Origin: Candidatus Poribacteria bacterium
GTDB taxonomy: Bacteria; Poribacteria; WGA-4E; WGA-3G
Length of the DNA: 64,000 bases
Reading direction: 5' to 3'
NCBI GenBank assembly: GCA_022827185.1
Contig: JAJDTM010000046.1
Span: 1 to 64,000, forward strand
Shown here piece by piece: positions 1-9,500 of the stretch; the first letter of the stretch is position 1; each line of letters opens with the position of its first letter. Position numbers and translations under genes: made by a program. A model generated the notes under the pieces. It was not told where the DNA came from. It saw nothing but the letters and a program-made list of their open reading frames with translations, and ran no database searches.

Positions 1-1139
1 GTTAGTTCATGAAAATGCGTCATGAAATCAGTGAGTATCTGTCTTTCTCCAGTGAGTTGAAGTTGTATTTGATGAAATGTCTGGCGTTCTGTGATGCTAA
101 CTTGCAGCAATATCAGGTAGCTAATGACTTTTATACCGAGACTCACATACGCACCTTCTCTACTTTCGAGACTCATGGCGCAGACGCGCAAACTCGATTT
201 CAAATACCGCCAATACTGCTCAATACCGTGGTGTTGCGACCAAATCCTGAGTGCCTCACACGTGCGTAGGGGTTTCCCAAAGACTAAGAGGGTTCGTATC
301 TTTCGGCGATCTGGAAAAAAGACCACGACGCACTCACCAAATGTTGGACTTTCTGCTTTTAGCCGACAGACGGGTTTATCACACCCCCATTGGTCTTCAC
401 GCAACTCTACGTCCTTTTTATGAACCGAAAGTTTCGCAGTTGTATCGCCGATGCGCATGACATAGTTGTTTTTGCCATGAACGAGTATAGAAACAAATCC
501 TAAATCCGATAAGGTCTCAACGAGTTTTCGGCTGCCATACCACGAATCGAAGGTGATCGGATACTTCCTCAGATCAATGCCGTGTGCGTCAAAGAACTCT
601 AAGACTTCTTGGAGCATCGCAATAACGAGACTCGGCTTATCCGTGTTGCCACGTCCCTGTTTAGAGACAAGGCGCAGGTCTAAGGGAAGAACAACACTGC
701 CAATCTTCAAAGTGATGCCTAAGACGTTCTGACACCAGATAGAGGTCTTCTGTGTTGTTGACCAATAGTTTGAAGTGTAGGCAAGCGTCTCTCCATTGCG
801 CGGGAGATTCGTATCATCAACACTGAGAGTGATACACCGCCGCGATTGCGTTGAAGCACTTTTGCTTTCAGCGTCTTTGATGAAATCAAGTGCCATCGCA
901 CACCCGAGTCGCAGATTCAAAGACTTCGCATGATAGAGACTCAGAGACCCGATTTCACGATAAAGCCTTGCTTTGGGAAGTTTCAAGGCATCAGCGACTT
1001 GATTCGGGTTGTAAAGTCCAAAGAGATGGCAAACACTCAGCACGAGGAGCGTCTCAACGACTTGTCGCCTCATACGCTGAAAGTAAGACGAAAGAAGGTC
1101 TTGAAAAAAGATTGTAGATTTGGTAAAGTGATCCCGCAT
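1..1139 (-). CDS. DDE transposase, IS4-superfamily-like (3' end outside window)
   Basis: Reading the minus strand from the ATG at 1139 gives 379 uninterrupted codons that run off the window start, so the C-terminus is missing. The protein has an RNase H-fold transposase pattern: a first acidic motif LSVDDTN, a second FDSWYGS, and a late IEQYWRYLKSSL segment that fits the catalytic Glu plus K of IS4-like enzymes. A hairpin lies just upstream at 1151-1187. Intactness over the visible part suggests a recent or still functional insertion sequence. Its family within IS4-like transposases is uncertain, and I could not define the terminal inverted repeat of the element. Confidence 0.8.
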   Translation of the reverse strand, partial: MRDHFTKSTIFFQDLLSSYFQRMRRQVVETLLVLSVCHLFGLYNPNQVADALKLPKARLYREIGSLSLYHAKSLNLRLGCAMALDFIKDAESKSASTQSRRCITLSVDDTNLPRNGETLAYTSNYWSTTQKTSIWCQNVLGITLKIGSVVLPLDLRLVSKQGRGNTDKPSLVIAMLQEVLEFFDAHGIDLRKYPITFDSWYGSRKLVETLSDLGFVSILVHGKNNYVMRIGDTTAKLSVHKKDVELREDQWGCDKPVCRLKAESPTFGECVVVFFPDRRKIRTLLVFGKPLRTCEALRIWSQHHGIEQYWRYLKSSLRVCAMSLESREGAYVSLGIKVISYLILLQVSITERQTFHQIQLQLTGERQILTDFMTHFHEL

Positions 1140-1150
1140 GAAATGGTCTC

Positions 1151-1187
1151 CTAATGTTGATTCAAAGGTGGTTTTTTGAATCATTAG
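1151..1187. repeat. Bulged hairpin upstream of the transposase
   Basis: CTAATG-TTG-ATTCAAA on the left pairs with TTTGAAT-CATTAG on the right, with a 3-nt bulge and a short loop. It lies between the transposase start and the outer flank, so it may be part of the insertion-sequence end or an mRNA hairpin limiting transposase translation. Confidence 0.5.
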
Positions 1188-1368
1188 AATGCCATTTCAT
1201 GCGCTAAAAATCAAGCAATCTTTTCAAAACCATCGCATTTTCACCTTGCTATACCTGCTATCTCTTGATTATTACTGCCTCCATGATAACTTTGATAAAT
1301 ATCAGGAGACTTAAACATTGTTAAATGATACACTATTTCGAGTGTAACGTCAAGGGATTTTTGATTTA

Positions 1369-1495
1369 TGGCTATTAGCCGTCAGCCATCAGCCGTCAGC
1401 CGTCAGTTAATCTCCTGTGGCAGTTAGATTATTTACTACTACCAAGATAGGTCTCTTTACTGAGAGCCGATGGCTGAGAGCCGACGGCTGACAAC
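1369..1495. repeat. Small element with tandem-repeat inverted ends (GGCTGA type)
   Basis: The left end (1369-1410) is a run of imperfect copies of CAGCCGT / CAGCCAT, and the right end (1461-1495) carries the inverted units GCCGATGGCTGA and GCCGACGGCTGA. The centre is unrelated sequence. The element ends about 20 bp before the M81 peptidase start. Related elements occur at 26175-26253 and 31426-31513. The rest of the 1140-1514 gap holds the transposase leader and shows no gene. Confidence 0.6.
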
Positions 1496-1514
1496 TATCC
1501 ACAAGGAAAACACT

Positions 1515-2969
1515 ATGACAACACTTGCTATCGGCGGCATTATGCACGAATCGAATACATTCAGTGAGACACCTACCGATTTCGCTGCGTTCTCTCAGGT
1601 CCATGCGAGCAATATACTCAAGGTCTGGGGAGAAGCACATCACGAAATAGGCGGGTTTATTCAGGGAGCAACGGAATACGGCTATACGGCTTATCCGATG
1701 TTCATGACTTCGGCGACACCTGCCGGACGCGTAACAGATGACGCTTTTGACCGGTTCACCGAGATGCTCATCCAGCACCTCAAAGCTGCACCCAAATATG
1801 AAGGACTCCTGCTTGCACTTCACGGTGCGATGGTCGTAGAAAGTTACCCGGATGGCGATGGCGAAGTGCTGCGCCGACTTCGTGAGGCGTTGGGTCGCGA
1901 CCTTCCGATCGTCGTCACGTTGGATCAGCACGCTAATGTCTCTGAACAGATGGTTGCCGAATCGACTGCACTTGTGATTTACAAGACAACACCACATATC
2001 GATCAACGCCAGCGCGGACTACAAGCAGCAGAACTCATGATGCGGATACTCAGGGACGAAGTCACGCCGACACAAGCACTCGCCAAACCGCCGATGCTCC
2101 TGAATATCCTCTATCACAATACCAACGTACCGCCGATGGAACCGATTCTCACGGCAGCGAAGCAACTCGAAACGCGTCCCGAAGTGCTTGTCGCGAATGT
2201 TGCAGCGGGGTACCCTTACGCTGATGTCCATGAAGTCGGTCCCGCCTTTGTCGTTGTCACTGACGATAATCCACAACTCGCACAGACGGAAGCCGATCAA
2301 CTGTCCGATATGTTGTGGAATATCCACGAACAGCTCACAATCGATCTCCCCGATGCAGCGCGAGCCGTCGAGCAAGCCGTCGCATCTGAACAGCATCCCG
2401 TTATCCTTGTTGAGATGGGGGACAATATCGGTGGCGGTTCACCTGGGGATAGCACTTTCGTGTTAGCGGCGTTGCAACGACAAGGTGCGTCGGGATTCGT
2501 TGTTGTGCTCTGTGATCCAGAGGGTGTGCAAAGTTGCATGCAGGCGGGTGTCGGTGCGGATGTCGCCTTAAACGTCGGTGGGAAAGCGGACACTATGCAC
2601 GGCGATCCTGTCGCAATTCAGGGCAAGGTGCGTCTCATCCACGATGGTCGTTATGAGGAGACGCAACCTCGGCACGGTGGTCAGCGATACCACGATCAGG
2701 GATTGACGGTTGTCGTTGCGGTGGGTGATTCTCTGGTTGTGCTGACGAGTCGACGGCAAACGCCGTTTAGTCTCCAGCAGTTGTTAAGTCTCGGCATTGA
2801 TCCAACGACGATGCGGATGATTGTTGTCAAAGCTGCGGTCGCCTACCGTGCTGCTTATGAGCCGATTGCGGGGCAGATTATTGAGGTGGACACACCGGGG
2901 TTGACTGCTGTAAACCCTCTGCATTTTGAATATCACAACGTCCGCCGTCCTTTGTTTCCGTTAGATTGA
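1515..2969 (+). CDS. M81 family metallopeptidase, MlrC-like
   Basis: A 484-residue protein of the M81 (microcystinase C-like) zinc metallopeptidase family. The N-terminal domain shows GGIMHESNTFS at residues 7-17, ALHGAMV, DGDGE and TLDQHANVS, and the C-terminal domain has VEMGDNIGGGSPGDS, all typical of the family. The family is named for hydrolysing linearised microcystin, but most members act on unknown small peptides or amides. The frame is open further upstream to 1470, but those codons lie in repeat DNA; the ATG at 1515 follows AAGGAAAA and begins directly at the conserved MTTLAIGGI. The gene stands alone, with repeats on both sides. Confidence 0.88.
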   Translation: MTTLAIGGIMHESNTFSETPTDFAAFSQVHASNILKVWGEAHHEIGGFIQGATEYGYTAYPMFMTSATPAGRVTDDAFDRFTEMLIQHLKAAPKYEGLLLALHGAMVVESYPDGDGEVLRRLREALGRDLPIVVTLDQHANVSEQMVAESTALVIYKTTPHIDQRQRGLQAAELMMRILRDEVTPTQALAKPPMLLNILYHNTNVPPMEPILTAAKQLETRPEVLVANVAAGYPYADVHEVGPAFVVVTDDNPQLAQTEADQLSDMLWNIHEQLTIDLPDAARAVEQAVASEQHPVILVEMGDNIGGGSPGDSTFVLAALQRQGASGFVVVLCDPEGVQSCMQAGVGADVALNVGGKADTMHGDPVAIQGKVRLIHDGRYEETQPRHGGQRYHDQGLTVVVAVGDSLVVLTSRRQTPFSLQQLLSLGIDPTTMRMIVVKAAVAYRAAYEPIAGQIIEVDTPGLTAVNPLHFEYHNVRRPLFPLD

Positions 2970-2981
2970 GAATAGAGATGT

Positions 2982-3015
2982 CTGAATCACGGATTACGCG
3001 GATTACGCGGATTTT
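2982..3015. repeat. GTCTGAATC(G/A)CGGATT repeat end after M81 stop
   Basis: TGTCTGAATCACGGATT followed by ACGCGGATT units begins 12 bp after the M81 stop codon. The same repeat occurs at 6376-6569, 40743-40925 and several times between 41396 and 42020. A degenerate copy (GTCTGAATCAGGATTTGCAGG) is at 3090-3125. Confidence 0.6.
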
Positions 3016-3414
3016 AGGAATCTTCTTAATTGACGGTCTTTAGTCCAAGGTAGATGAAAACCTCTGTGTGGGAATGCTGCGGATAAAATCGCTGTCTGAA
3101 TCAGGATTTGCAGGATTCGATGATTTTCAGGATTATGGATGCGTTTTTAAGACCGCCGCGTTTCACAGTTTTCATAGCAAAACTGTGAATTGAATATGTT
3201 TCTCGACAGGCTATAAACCTTTACTACGATTGGGTTTTAGGCGATTTTCATCAAAGGTTGCTATGAAGCTGCTATGAAATTTGCTATGAAAATTTTGCGA
3301 GTCAAGGGTGTTGAGCGGGATTTTTTCGTTATTTAACGCATCGGAAAATTGTTTTTATCGAATGTTATCTGAACTGTGATTTATGGGATTCAAGAGATTT
3401 ACAGGATTATAGGA
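3016..3414. other. Intergenic stretch, no gene seen
   Basis: I see no convincing coding sequence here. It contains short direct repeats, notably three copies of GCTATGAA around 3260-3295 and two of CACAGTTTTCATAGCAAAAC-like sequence, which look like decayed repeat DNA. Confidence 0.5.
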
Positions 3415-3547
3415 CAGGGTGATTTAGTTTTAAGAAATTCGCGGGTTTTATGCTTTCTGTTACAGATCCGGTGCGGTTCCAAACCGCACCTACCGGGCCT
3501 GGGGGGTCCAAAATTGGACGAAAAAAACCGAGAACTAAATAGCCCTG
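3415..3547. mobile_element. MITE-like element, CAGGG(C)TATTTAGTT ends, copy 1
   Basis: A 133-bp element whose left end CAGGGTGATTTAGTT is the near-perfect inverse of the right end AACTAAATAGCCCTG (13 of 15 match). The interior holds a hairpin GGTGCGGTT..AACCGCACC at 3468-3489. A full second copy is at 10610-10741 with about the same length and interior. It carries no transposase, so it would need one in trans. It lies 20 bp upstream of the promoter of the Uma2/ATPase operon. Confidence 0.75.
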
Positions 3548-3566
3548 ATTATAGGATGGTATCACT

Positions 3567-3595
3567 TTGATTTTACCGCTGATCTGTGGTATAAT
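3567..3595 (+). promoter_or_regulatory. Sigma-70 type promoter of Uma2/ATPase operon
   Basis: TTGATT at 3567-3572, a 17-bp spacer and a perfect TATAAT at 3590-3595, 29 bp before the Uma2 start codon. Spacing and position are as expected for a housekeeping promoter. Confidence 0.7.
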
Positions 3596-3623
3596 TCTAT
3601 TTAAATTGATTGTGGAGGGAATT

Positions 3624-4193
3624 ATGGCATCTGCTGCAGTACAAACTCGCCTAACCCCCGAAGACTATATCATTTTTGAGCGCAAGGCACCCTTCAAAAA
3701 CGAGTTCATCAAAGGAGAAATAGTTGCGATGTCTGGTGCCAGTCGCGCCCACAATCGCGTTACAGGGGATGTATTTAATGCGATTTCCAACCAATTGGTC
3801 GGTACTGAGTGTGAAGCTTTCATCGGCGATATGCGCGTCAAAGCTGGCACGACGGCATCCTATTTTTACCCGGATGTGGTTGTTGCCTGCAATGAGTTCC
3901 GCTTTGAAGACGATGTTTTCGACACGCTCCTCAACCCGATCATTGTTGTAGAGGTACTTTCACCTTCAACCGAAACCGACGACCGAGGTGAAAAATTTGA
4001 TCGTTATCGGCAGCTGACATCCTTGCAAGAATACATTCTTATTTCACAAGATAGCGTACGTGTTGAACATTATCTCCGCCAAGAAACGGAGTGGATTCCA
4101 ACAGAATTCCGTGAACTTACGGACGTGCTACCGCTTATTTCCATCGACTGCACATTGCTGCTGCGAGACATCTATAGACGTGTTACATTATGA
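3624..4193 (+). CDS. Uma2 family endonuclease (DUF820)
   Basis: A 189-residue Uma2/DUF820 protein, a family with a PD-(D/E)XK restriction-endonuclease-like fold and unclear biological role. Visible motifs are the opening LTPEDYIIFER, GEIVAMSG, YPDVVVACN (acidic residue of the active site) and IIVVEVLSPSTETDDRGEK. The start is the ATG at 3624, preceded by TGGAGGGA; the frame is open further upstream but without a ribosome site. Its TGA stop overlaps the ATG of the following ATPase gene by 4 bp, so the two are probably translationally coupled. These genes are typically highly amplified in cyanobacteria and some uncultured phyla. Confidence 0.88.
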   Translation: MASAAVQTRLTPEDYIIFERKAPFKNEFIKGEIVAMSGASRAHNRVTGDVFNAISNQLVGTECEAFIGDMRVKAGTTASYFYPDVVVACNEFRFEDDVFDTLLNPIIVVEVLSPSTETDDRGEKFDRYRQLTSLQEYILISQDSVRVEHYLRQETEWIPTEFRELTDVLPLISIDCTLLLRDIYRRVTL

Positions 4194-5797
4194 AAACCTT
4201 TGGAACACAAGGTCGCGTGTATCCGAGCCGACACTACGTCGTCCCACGCACCGAGGAGAAAACAGAATTCATCAAACGCGTCAAAGAAGGACGCTATATT
4301 GTCCTCTTCGCACCGCGACAGACGGGCAAGACAACCTTCTTTCGATTGGCACTCGACACACTTACCACCGAAGAGCCCAGCTACTTCCCAATCCAATTGA
4401 ATTTTGAGGAGTACGAAGACTATACGGCTTCCGAATTTTACTGTAACCTTTATGAAGATATTCGTGAAGAAATAGAAAACGTTTTTCAGAAGCGAGAAGA
4501 AGCTCCCCCCAAAGCACTCATCCACTTTTTAGAAAATACAGCTCTAACCGACCACGTTTCAATGCGAAGGTTCTTTACACATTTCGATAGTTTCCTACCA
4601 GACCATAGAGTTGTTCTGATCATTGACGAGTTTGACGCTATTCCGCGCGAGGCACTCAAAGGTTTTCTGCATTCACTCCGCCGTATTTATCTCGCCGATG
4701 AGAATCGCTGCCCTCACAGCGTGAGTATCATCGGTGTCAAGAGTATTACACAACTCAGTTATGATCGCTCTGTTTCTCCTTTCAATATCCAAGATGAGTT
4801 CAACTTGCCGAATTTCACCTTTGAACAGGTGTGTGAACTGCTTGGACAGTATACCGAAGCGGTTGGTCAAACCTTTGAGGAAGAAGTCATTGCCTCCATT
4901 CACAAGCAAACTGCGGGGCAACCTGTGCTTGTCAATCACTTCGCCGAGATACTTACAGAGACCTTGGACATTCCGAAAACCGAGCCGATTACGATAGCGC
5001 ACTTTTTGAACGCACACACGCGACTCCTTCGTGGACAGAATACCAATATTAAGCATCTCACAACCAATATCCGAAAAAACCCGAGATTTGAAAGCGTTCT
5101 GATGCAAATTATGACGCGTGATGAGGGCGTAGATTTCAGTCTTGACGATGACATTATCAGTGAACTCGCTACGTATGGTGTCATTAAAGAAGGGGTTGAT
5201 GGGATGTGTGAAATTCTCAACCCAATTTATCTCTACCGGATTATGAGAGCCTTCAAGCCGGTCGTGAATGGGTTAGAGCAAGAATACTTCCCGGAAGATA
5301 CCGGCGAAGGACTTCATGAGTATCTCACCTCTACGAGGCAGATTGAAATGGAGGCGTTACTCGATAACTTCCGCGATTTCATAGCACGTGCGGGTTTCAG
5401 AATTTTGCAGGTGCCGGATACGCCACAAGAATCGGTAGGACGGCATCTTTTGCTTGCCTATCTTGACGAGTTTGTTAGACGTATCGGTGGTGTTATGCAT
5501 ATAGAAGTCCAAACGGGTCGTGGCAGAATGGATCTTCTTATCACTCATAATCAGCGAAAATACATTGTTGAGACAAAGATTTGGAGGGGCGCGGCGCGTT
5601 ATCTGGCGGGCAAAAATCAGCTGGCGGCATATCTCAAGTTGGAAGGTGTAACGGTGGGCTACTACGTTGTTTTTGATCATCGCGAAGTGCCGGAGCCGCG
5701 CGTAGAAACAGAGACGATTGGCGATGTAACTGTTCGGAGTTATGTCATTCCTGTTGTGCAAGAACGTCCTTCGGACGAACAGCGCGTCATTGAATAA
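4190..5797 (+). CDS. AAA-like ATPase with C-terminal PD-(D/E)XK nuclease domain
   Basis: A 535-residue protein. Walker A (APRQTGKTT) lies at residues 41-49 and Walker B (VVLIIDEFD) at 141-149, followed by STAND/AAA_35-like helices. The C-terminus has a nuclease-like signature: D448 in RGRMDLLI and E461-T-K463 in YIVETKIW, as in the PD-(D/E)XK domains often fused to AAA-like ATPases. It overlaps the upstream Uma2 gene, so both come from the 3567 promoter. The family is common and amplified in Poribacteria and Cyanobacteria; its role is not known, and mobile-element, defence or stress functions are only guesses. A truncated paralogue is at 10855-11269. Confidence 0.85.
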   Translation: MKTFGTQGRVYPSRHYVVPRTEEKTEFIKRVKEGRYIVLFAPRQTGKTTFFRLALDTLTTEEPSYFPIQLNFEEYEDYTASEFYCNLYEDIREEIENVFQKREEAPPKALIHFLENTALTDHVSMRRFFTHFDSFLPDHRVVLIIDEFDAIPREALKGFLHSLRRIYLADENRCPHSVSIIGVKSITQLSYDRSVSPFNIQDEFNLPNFTFEQVCELLGQYTEAVGQTFEEEVIASIHKQTAGQPVLVNHFAEILTETLDIPKTEPITIAHFLNAHTRLLRGQNTNIKHLTTNIRKNPRFESVLMQIMTRDEGVDFSLDDDIISELATYGVIKEGVDGMCEILNPIYLYRIMRAFKPVVNGLEQEYFPEDTGEGLHEYLTSTRQIEMEALLDNFRDFIARAGFRILQVPDTPQESVGRHLLLAYLDEFVRRIGGVMHIEVQTGRGRMDLLITHNQRKYIVETKIWRGAARYLAGKNQLAAYLKLEGVTVGYYVVFDHREVPEPRVETETIGDVTVRSYVIPVVQERPSDEQRVIE

Positions 5798-5848
5798 TCC
5801 GCGAAATCCGTCGTCTAAGTTTCAGCAGGGCGACACCCTACGGTTTTC

Positions 5849-6235
5849 TTATGCAGATAGAATGCTTTTCACCGGCTTACGATTCAATGCAACAAGACAA
5901 GCATTCAGCATATTTTCAACTTCTTGCCGCGTATCCTCACGCAACGGTCCCGAAAGTGCCGCACGATACAGGTTCACAGCGCGACTCGGATCCCCCGCCT
6001 TCTCATAACACGATGCCGCACTAATTCGATGTATTGCGCCCTCCAATTCACGACCCATGGCATCCAACATCGGTGCGATATGCTCTTCATGGTTGGCAGC
6101 GGTTAGCCAAAGCGGTTGTGCTGTTTCTGTCATGCCAACCTCCCACAATGCTTGTGCTTTGGAGAGAATTTCTGACTTTCGACGCATCGTTTCTTTGAGT
6201 TTCTTCGTGTAAGATTTCGTTTTTCGGTTAGTCAT
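5849..6235 (-). CDS. Small helical (TPR-like) hypothetical protein
   Basis: A 128-residue, Lys-rich-N-terminus protein predicted by eye to be all-helical. The middle reads like a degenerate tetratricopeptide pair (AASCYEKAGDPSRAVNLYRAAL). No enzyme motif or membrane segment is seen. Start ATG at 6235 is preceded on the minus strand by TTTGGGAGGCG. It is transcribed opposite to the ATPase operon, ending about 50 bp from that operon's stop. I do not recognise the family. Confidence 0.6.
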   Translation of the reverse strand: MTNRKTKSYTKKLKETMRRKSEILSKAQALWEVGMTETAQPLWLTAANHEEHIAPMLDAMGRELEGAIHRISAASCYEKAGDPSRAVNLYRAALSGPLREDTRQEVENMLNACLVALNRKPVKSILSA

Positions 6236-6375
6236 GTGTTCACGCCTCCCAAAGGAAATTGTTCGTTTTCTTTAGTCCTGTACGGACGGTAGGTTTATAG
6301 AAACTGCGTTGTATCTAAACTTTTAGCCCTGTAAGGGGGGCATATTCATGGCTTTCTTGGGCAAATGTGTTTTTC

Positions 6376-6569
6376 TGTCTGAATCGCGGATTGTCGCGGA
6401 TTTCACGGATGACGCGGATTTTAAGCTATCGCTTTGATTCAATCGTAGGTCGGGTTGAACGGGATATTACTGAAAACTCCACGAATCGGATCACCGTATT
6501 TTAGGAACGGGCGATGAATCGCCCTACTACGAACCTGCTTATTATCCGCGATAATCCGCGATTCAGACA
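6376..6569. mobile_element. MITE-like element with TGTCTGAATCGCGGATT ends
   Basis: The left end TGTCTGAATCGCGGATT (6376-6392) and the right end AATCCGCGATTCAGACA (6553-6569) are perfect 17-bp inverted repeats enclosing 160 bp. The ends continue as tandem CGCGGATTN units. The interior has a palindrome GGGCGAT/ATCGCCC near 6509-6525. The right end stops 2 bp from the stop codon of the restriction-methylase gene (6572). No gene is visible in 6236-6571. Confidence 0.7.
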
Positions 6570-6571
6570 AC

Positions 6572-9500
6572 CTACCACAAAACCGAATCAATCTCCGTCA
6601 TAACTGCAAGCGTCTCCGCTACAGCTACCAAGATTGCACGGTACTGGCGGACTTCGGCGTGGCTTAATGCTTCGCCGCGCCGATCTTTTAGCCACTTTTC
6701 ACAGACTTGATACGCGCCGATTTCATATTTCCATACTTCCTCGGGGACATCTGTGAAATACTGGTCGGGATTGATCCAGACTTGTCCGTCCAGATAACGT
6801 ACTCTGCCGATAATGCCGTCACCTTGACCCTCAAACCGATGTGATGTTGGTGTTCCTGCCGATCGCGATTCATTTTTCAAGAGATGCGCGTCAATTAAAC
6901 GCTGCCCTAATGTTGCGAGTGTACGGAATTGGTCAATATCTTGGGGTAATGGGATGCGTGGGAAATCGTATTTTAGGAACTCATAATAGCGTTGGCGGTA
7001 GGTCGGGCTGTATAGCACCGCGTAGATGTAGGCGAGAATCTCTTCTGGTGAAACGCCTTTCGGTAGGCTAAACGGAGCAGTTTGCGGGAGTTCCAATGCC
7101 TCTGAGAGTGCTGTGAGAAAGGCGGGTTTGAGATTGAGTGACCGTTCTGATGAGATTCCCAATTCCTCTGGATTTGGATACAAGTAGAGCGGAAACACAT
7201 AAGTAGATTCACTTGTTCTGTTTGATATATAACATTTTTCGGTGATTTTATCAGTTATCAAAGCATGTTGCCACATAGGACTTTTGACAACGCGACAAAC
7301 ACAGAGGGCAAGGTTTTCTGTAAGTAGATGAGACATAACCGCATCACGCGGAGTACAATGGAATCCACGTGATCTTCCAGTGTAGTAGGTCCAGCGTGAA
7401 TCAAATGGACGATAGTGAATTTGCTTTATGTGTTGTTCGGAATCGGGGTGATTACGGATATCCGCTTGGGCAAGATGAACACGCCAATCTCGAGTATCCC
7501 TTGGTAACCTGTACCTCTCCCGTGCCTCGTCTACGGTGAGTGAAACAAAATCAGTTACCGTTTCGAGGATATCTTCAGCAGTCCGACGAATTGTAAATCT
7601 ATCTCGACCAGTAGCAATTCCAACCGAACCTGTATGGAGGATGTTAGTAATTTCCCATCCACTTTCATATTCGGCACTATAGTCTGTAGCCTGCGGCACA
7701 AAAAGGTAGTAAGGTGATGTTGATTGTAACTCGTCCCACTCCGTGGATTGAACATCGGTTTTCGATAGTGTATTATATCTTTCCTCGCGTGATCCCCACA
7801 TATCTGTGTAATAAACCTTTGCTGGTGAAGGATTGTCGTATTCTTTGATACATAACAGGATGCAGACCCCTTGTGAAATGTCGAAAACGTTTTCATCTCC
7901 CTCAGTTGTCAGAACTGCTTCCGTTCTTCTGTTACTTCCGTGTAAGTTGAGGAGATAAATAACATTGAAACTGTCTAACAAACTTCGCCGCATCCCACGG
8001 AACATAGGACCGTCAAGGAAACTATTGTTAACAATGTAACCGACAACCCCTTCTCCATTTTTATCAATCCGCCACTGTGCCCACCGGATAAACTTCACAT
8101 AATCTGCTTGGAGTGTTCTTGAGTTTCTTTCACCAAGTGGTTCACCATCTACCCATCTGTAATCCTCAATGAGTTCGCCAATAAACGTTAAATCTCCGCC
8201 TAAACGACTTGGATTCGCAGAATCACGCGGGTAAGGCGGATTGCCGAGGATAACGAGGATGGGTTCATCCCGTTTTACTGATAAGGCTGCGTTTGCTTCG
8301 TCGGAGATGAATCCTGCAAAGGGTATAGAAGGCTGCATTTCGTCTGGTTGTTCCAATGTGTTTGTGAGATAGATGCGGAGGCGTTCATCGGCGTGCCAGC
8401 CTTGCGCTTGTAGGAACAGACTCAACTTCAAGTGTGCAATCGTATACGGTGCGACGAGCAGTTCAAATCCGAAAATCCGTTTGACGAGTTGGGCGTTGAT
8501 ATATTGCGTCCACTCTCCAGTGCCGTAGGTTTCGGTGATGTATTCTCGGACGTGATCCAGTACTGTTAGGAGGAAGCCACCGGTGCCTGTCGCGGGGTCG
8601 AGGATGAGCGTGTTGTCATCGGCGAGACCGTCGGGTCTGTTCAATTCTGTTTTGAGCAGGCTATCCACGGATCTGACGATGTAGGAGATAACTTGTGGCG
8701 GTGTGTAGTAGACGCCGCGATCGACGCGCCGCTGCGGATCGTATTCGGCGAGGAAGGTCTCGTAGAAGTGGATAACCGGATCTTCGAGATGGTTTCTCGC
8801 AGCAAACGCCGTGCGGAGCATCTCTGTCGGGACATTGCTGAGAAGTGCTGCGATGTCGTCCAGAATGTAGGTGATGTTTTTCTCGAGTGTCGGGGAGGCG
8901 ACGTGATAAAAGAGTTGGACGAGGAACGGGTTTGATCTCGGAAGTGCTTCAGCGGCGGTGTGTCGTGAGAAGTTTGTGGCGTTTGGGAGTGTGCAACGTG
9001 CGGCGAATAACCCGTAAGCGAGCGTTTGTGCATACATATCGGCGAAATCGTCCGGTGTTAGCGTAGAGATGAGCAGCTCCTTGAATGCTGAGAACATCCC
9101 GTAAATTTCGCTATCCTCATCGGTGAGTGTTGTTGCAATTTGTGTCTGGAGTTCCCGCGTCCGTCTGGCGAGATACTTCGCGAGTACTTCTGGCGATGTG
9201 ATTTGGATCTGTCCGGCGTTTAGAAACCGCTCTAACAGTGCCTCTAAATTCTCAGGTGAATCTGCGATGTTTGCTGTTGCGTGTTGTTGACCGTCTCGCC
9301 ACAACTGGAAATCGAGAAAATTGGTAAGGATAAAGTTGTCGAGGTTTTCGATGAAACGCGCGTTCTGTGTTTCAGCATGTCCTGTGAGTTTTTCCAAATC
9401 TCTACCGTATGCCTCTGCCTCGATATAGCCGAGAGGTAGCAACCCGTCCATTGCGATAAAGTCCGGTCTCCCGATCTGCTCCAGTTGTCTCGGTTCTTGT

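Noticed and set aside
3376..3570. 64-codon open frame before Uma2
   Set aside because: It runs through the 3415-3547 mini-element and past its promoter; the second element copy has a similar chance frame.
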